Shown in pieces: positions 5,756 through 6,628 of a stretch of 6,628 nt of DNA (positions within the stretch are counted from its first letter, which is position 1; every line of letters starts with the position of its first letter). Below the pieces are notes generated by a model. It did no database searches and was not told where the DNA came from. It saw only the letters and a list, made by a program, of their open reading frames with translations. A program made the position numbers and the translations under genes. This stretch comes from Planctomycetota bacterium (GTDB lineage: Bacteria > Planctomycetota > Brocadiia > JAJRTI01), in the NCBI GenBank assembly GCA_024278415.1, contig JAJRTI010000789.1:1-6628 (forward strand), in the 5' to 3' direction.

Positions 5756-6628
5756 ACATCGTTATGCTCGACAGCAAGACCATGAACCCCGGCGATCTGA
5801 GTTGGGAGCCGCTGGAGAAACTCGGCGCACTCACCACGTACGATCGCACCGCGCCGGAGGACACCACCGCCCGCGCGGCCGACGCGGAGGTCGTGCTCAC
5901 GAACAAGACCGTGCTGTCCCGCGAGATCATCGGCCAACTGCCCAAGCTTCAATACATTGGCGTCTCGGCAACGGGCTACAACGTCGTCGACCTCGACGCG
6001 GCCCGCGAGCGCGGCATTCCGGTGACGAATGTGCCGGCGTATTCGACGCTCTCGGTGGTGCAGATGGTCTTCGCTCACCTGCTCAACCTGGCCTGGCGCT
6101 TGGCGGATCACACGCGGGGCGTGCGCGAGGGGCGCTGGGCGGAATGTGCCGATTTCTGCTACTGGGACACGCCGCTTGTGGAATTGGACGGCCTGACCCT
6201 GGGCATCGTGGGCCTGGGCGGCATCGGCCGCGAGGTCGCACGCGTCGCGCGGGCTTTCGGCATGAAGGTGATCGCCAAGACGCGCACCACCCCGGCAGAG
6301 CTGCCGGAAGGCGTCGCGCTCGTCGACCTCGATACGCTCTTCCGCGAGAGCGACGTGGTGAGCCTGCACTGCCCGCTCACGGACGAAACCGCCGGGCTCG
6401 TGAACCGCGAGCGGCTCGCGCTCATGAAGCCGACCGCGTTCCTCATCAACACCGGCCGCGGGCCGCTGGTGGACGAGCCGGCGCTGGCCGACGCACTGTG
6501 CGAGGGCCGCATCGCCGGCGCGGCCGCGGACGTGCTGTCCACTGAGCCGCCGAGCCCAGACAACCCTCTCCTGGCCGCGCCCAACTGCTACATCACGCCG
6601 CATCATGCCTGGGCCACCCGCGCCGCGC
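5749..6628 (+). CDS. D-2-hydroxyacid dehydrogenase, glycerate/hydroxypyruvate reductase type, 3' truncated
   Basis: The frame is open to the window end, giving 293 residues of a protein that is usually 310-330 long, so only the C-terminal tail is missing. It is an NAD(P)-dependent oxidoreductase converting 2-keto acids to D-2-hydroxy acids, probably hydroxypyruvate or glyoxylate to D-glycerate or glycolate. Motifs: an N-terminal catalytic-domain strand N-I-V-M-L-D, the substrate-loop segment S-A-T-G-Y-N-V-V-D (73-81), the Rossmann motif G155-L-G-G-I-G160, catalytic R237 in N-T-G-R-G-P-L-V-D, E266 in D-V-L-S-T-E-P-P, and H285 in I-T-P-H-H-A-W-A-T. After the second Rossmann strand the sequence is A-K-T-R-T, without the Asp that favours NAD, so NADP use is possible. 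Two adjacent GTG codons (5749, 5752) could start it; the first has better Shine-Dalgarno spacing, the second gives the classic GTGA overlap and the family-like M-N-I-V start. Either way it overlaps the peptidase stop. Confidence 0.92.
   Translation, partial: MVNIVMLDSKTMNPGDLSWEPLEKLGALTTYDRTAPEDTTARAADAEVVLTNKTVLSREIIGQLPKLQYIGVSATGYNVVDLDAARERGIPVTNVPAYSTLSVVQMVFAHLLNLAWRLADHTRGVREGRWAECADFCYWDTPLVELDGLTLGIVGLGGIGREVARVARAFGMKVIAKTRTTPAELPEGVALVDLDTLFRESDVVSLHCPLTDETAGLVNRERLALMKPTAFLINTGRGPLVDEPALADALCEGRIAGAAADVLSTEPPSPDNPLLAAPNCYITPHHAWATRAA

Overview
The window is a GC-rich bacterial chromosomal segment with dense coding and short operons. A LamG-type surface or secreted protein beside a formylglycine-type sulfatase, together with intergenic gaps full of hairpin repeats, suggests a polysaccharide-degrading bacterium of the Planctomycetes / Verrucomicrobia / Lentisphaerae / Hydrogenedentota kind, probably an environmental or metagenomic genome. 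This placement is inference from gene content only; no phylogenetic marker gene is present.

Layout, left to right. (1) 1-297 (+): the last 98 codons of a LamG/concanavalin-like jelly-roll protein. (2) 298-676: a 379-bp gene-free stretch with a perfect 30-bp palindrome and two abutting long hairpins. (3) 677-2023 (+): a complete S1-type sulfatase with the C-S-P-Y-R activation motif and no visible signal peptide. (4) 2153-3001 (-): a ten-helix EamA/DMT-type transporter, convergent with the sulfatase; a weak terminator-like hairpin lies between them. (5) 3002-3284: a gap with a striking inverted repeat built from tandem heptamers. (6) 3285-4160 (-): a calcineurin-like metallophosphoesterase with all its metal-binding motifs. 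(7) 4161-4441: a divergent promoter region holding two copies, in opposite orientation, of a ~45-nt hairpin repeat (BIME-like). (8) 4442-5755 (+): an integral-membrane M48 metallopeptidase. (9) 5749-6628 (+, cut by the window end): a D-2-hydroxyacid dehydrogenase of the glycerate/hydroxypyruvate reductase type, overlapping the end of the peptidase gene and preceded by the only clear Shine-Dalgarno sequence in the window.

The genes do not form one obvious pathway. The LamG protein and sulfatase fit polysaccharide use, the transporter and phosphoesterase are generic, and the peptidase-dehydrogenase pair looks like one translationally coupled transcription unit. The most unusual content is non-coding: each of the three intergenic gaps longer than 250 bp is occupied by strong dyad-symmetric elements. 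I see no convincing new multi-gene system; the repeat elements are the best targets for follow-up.
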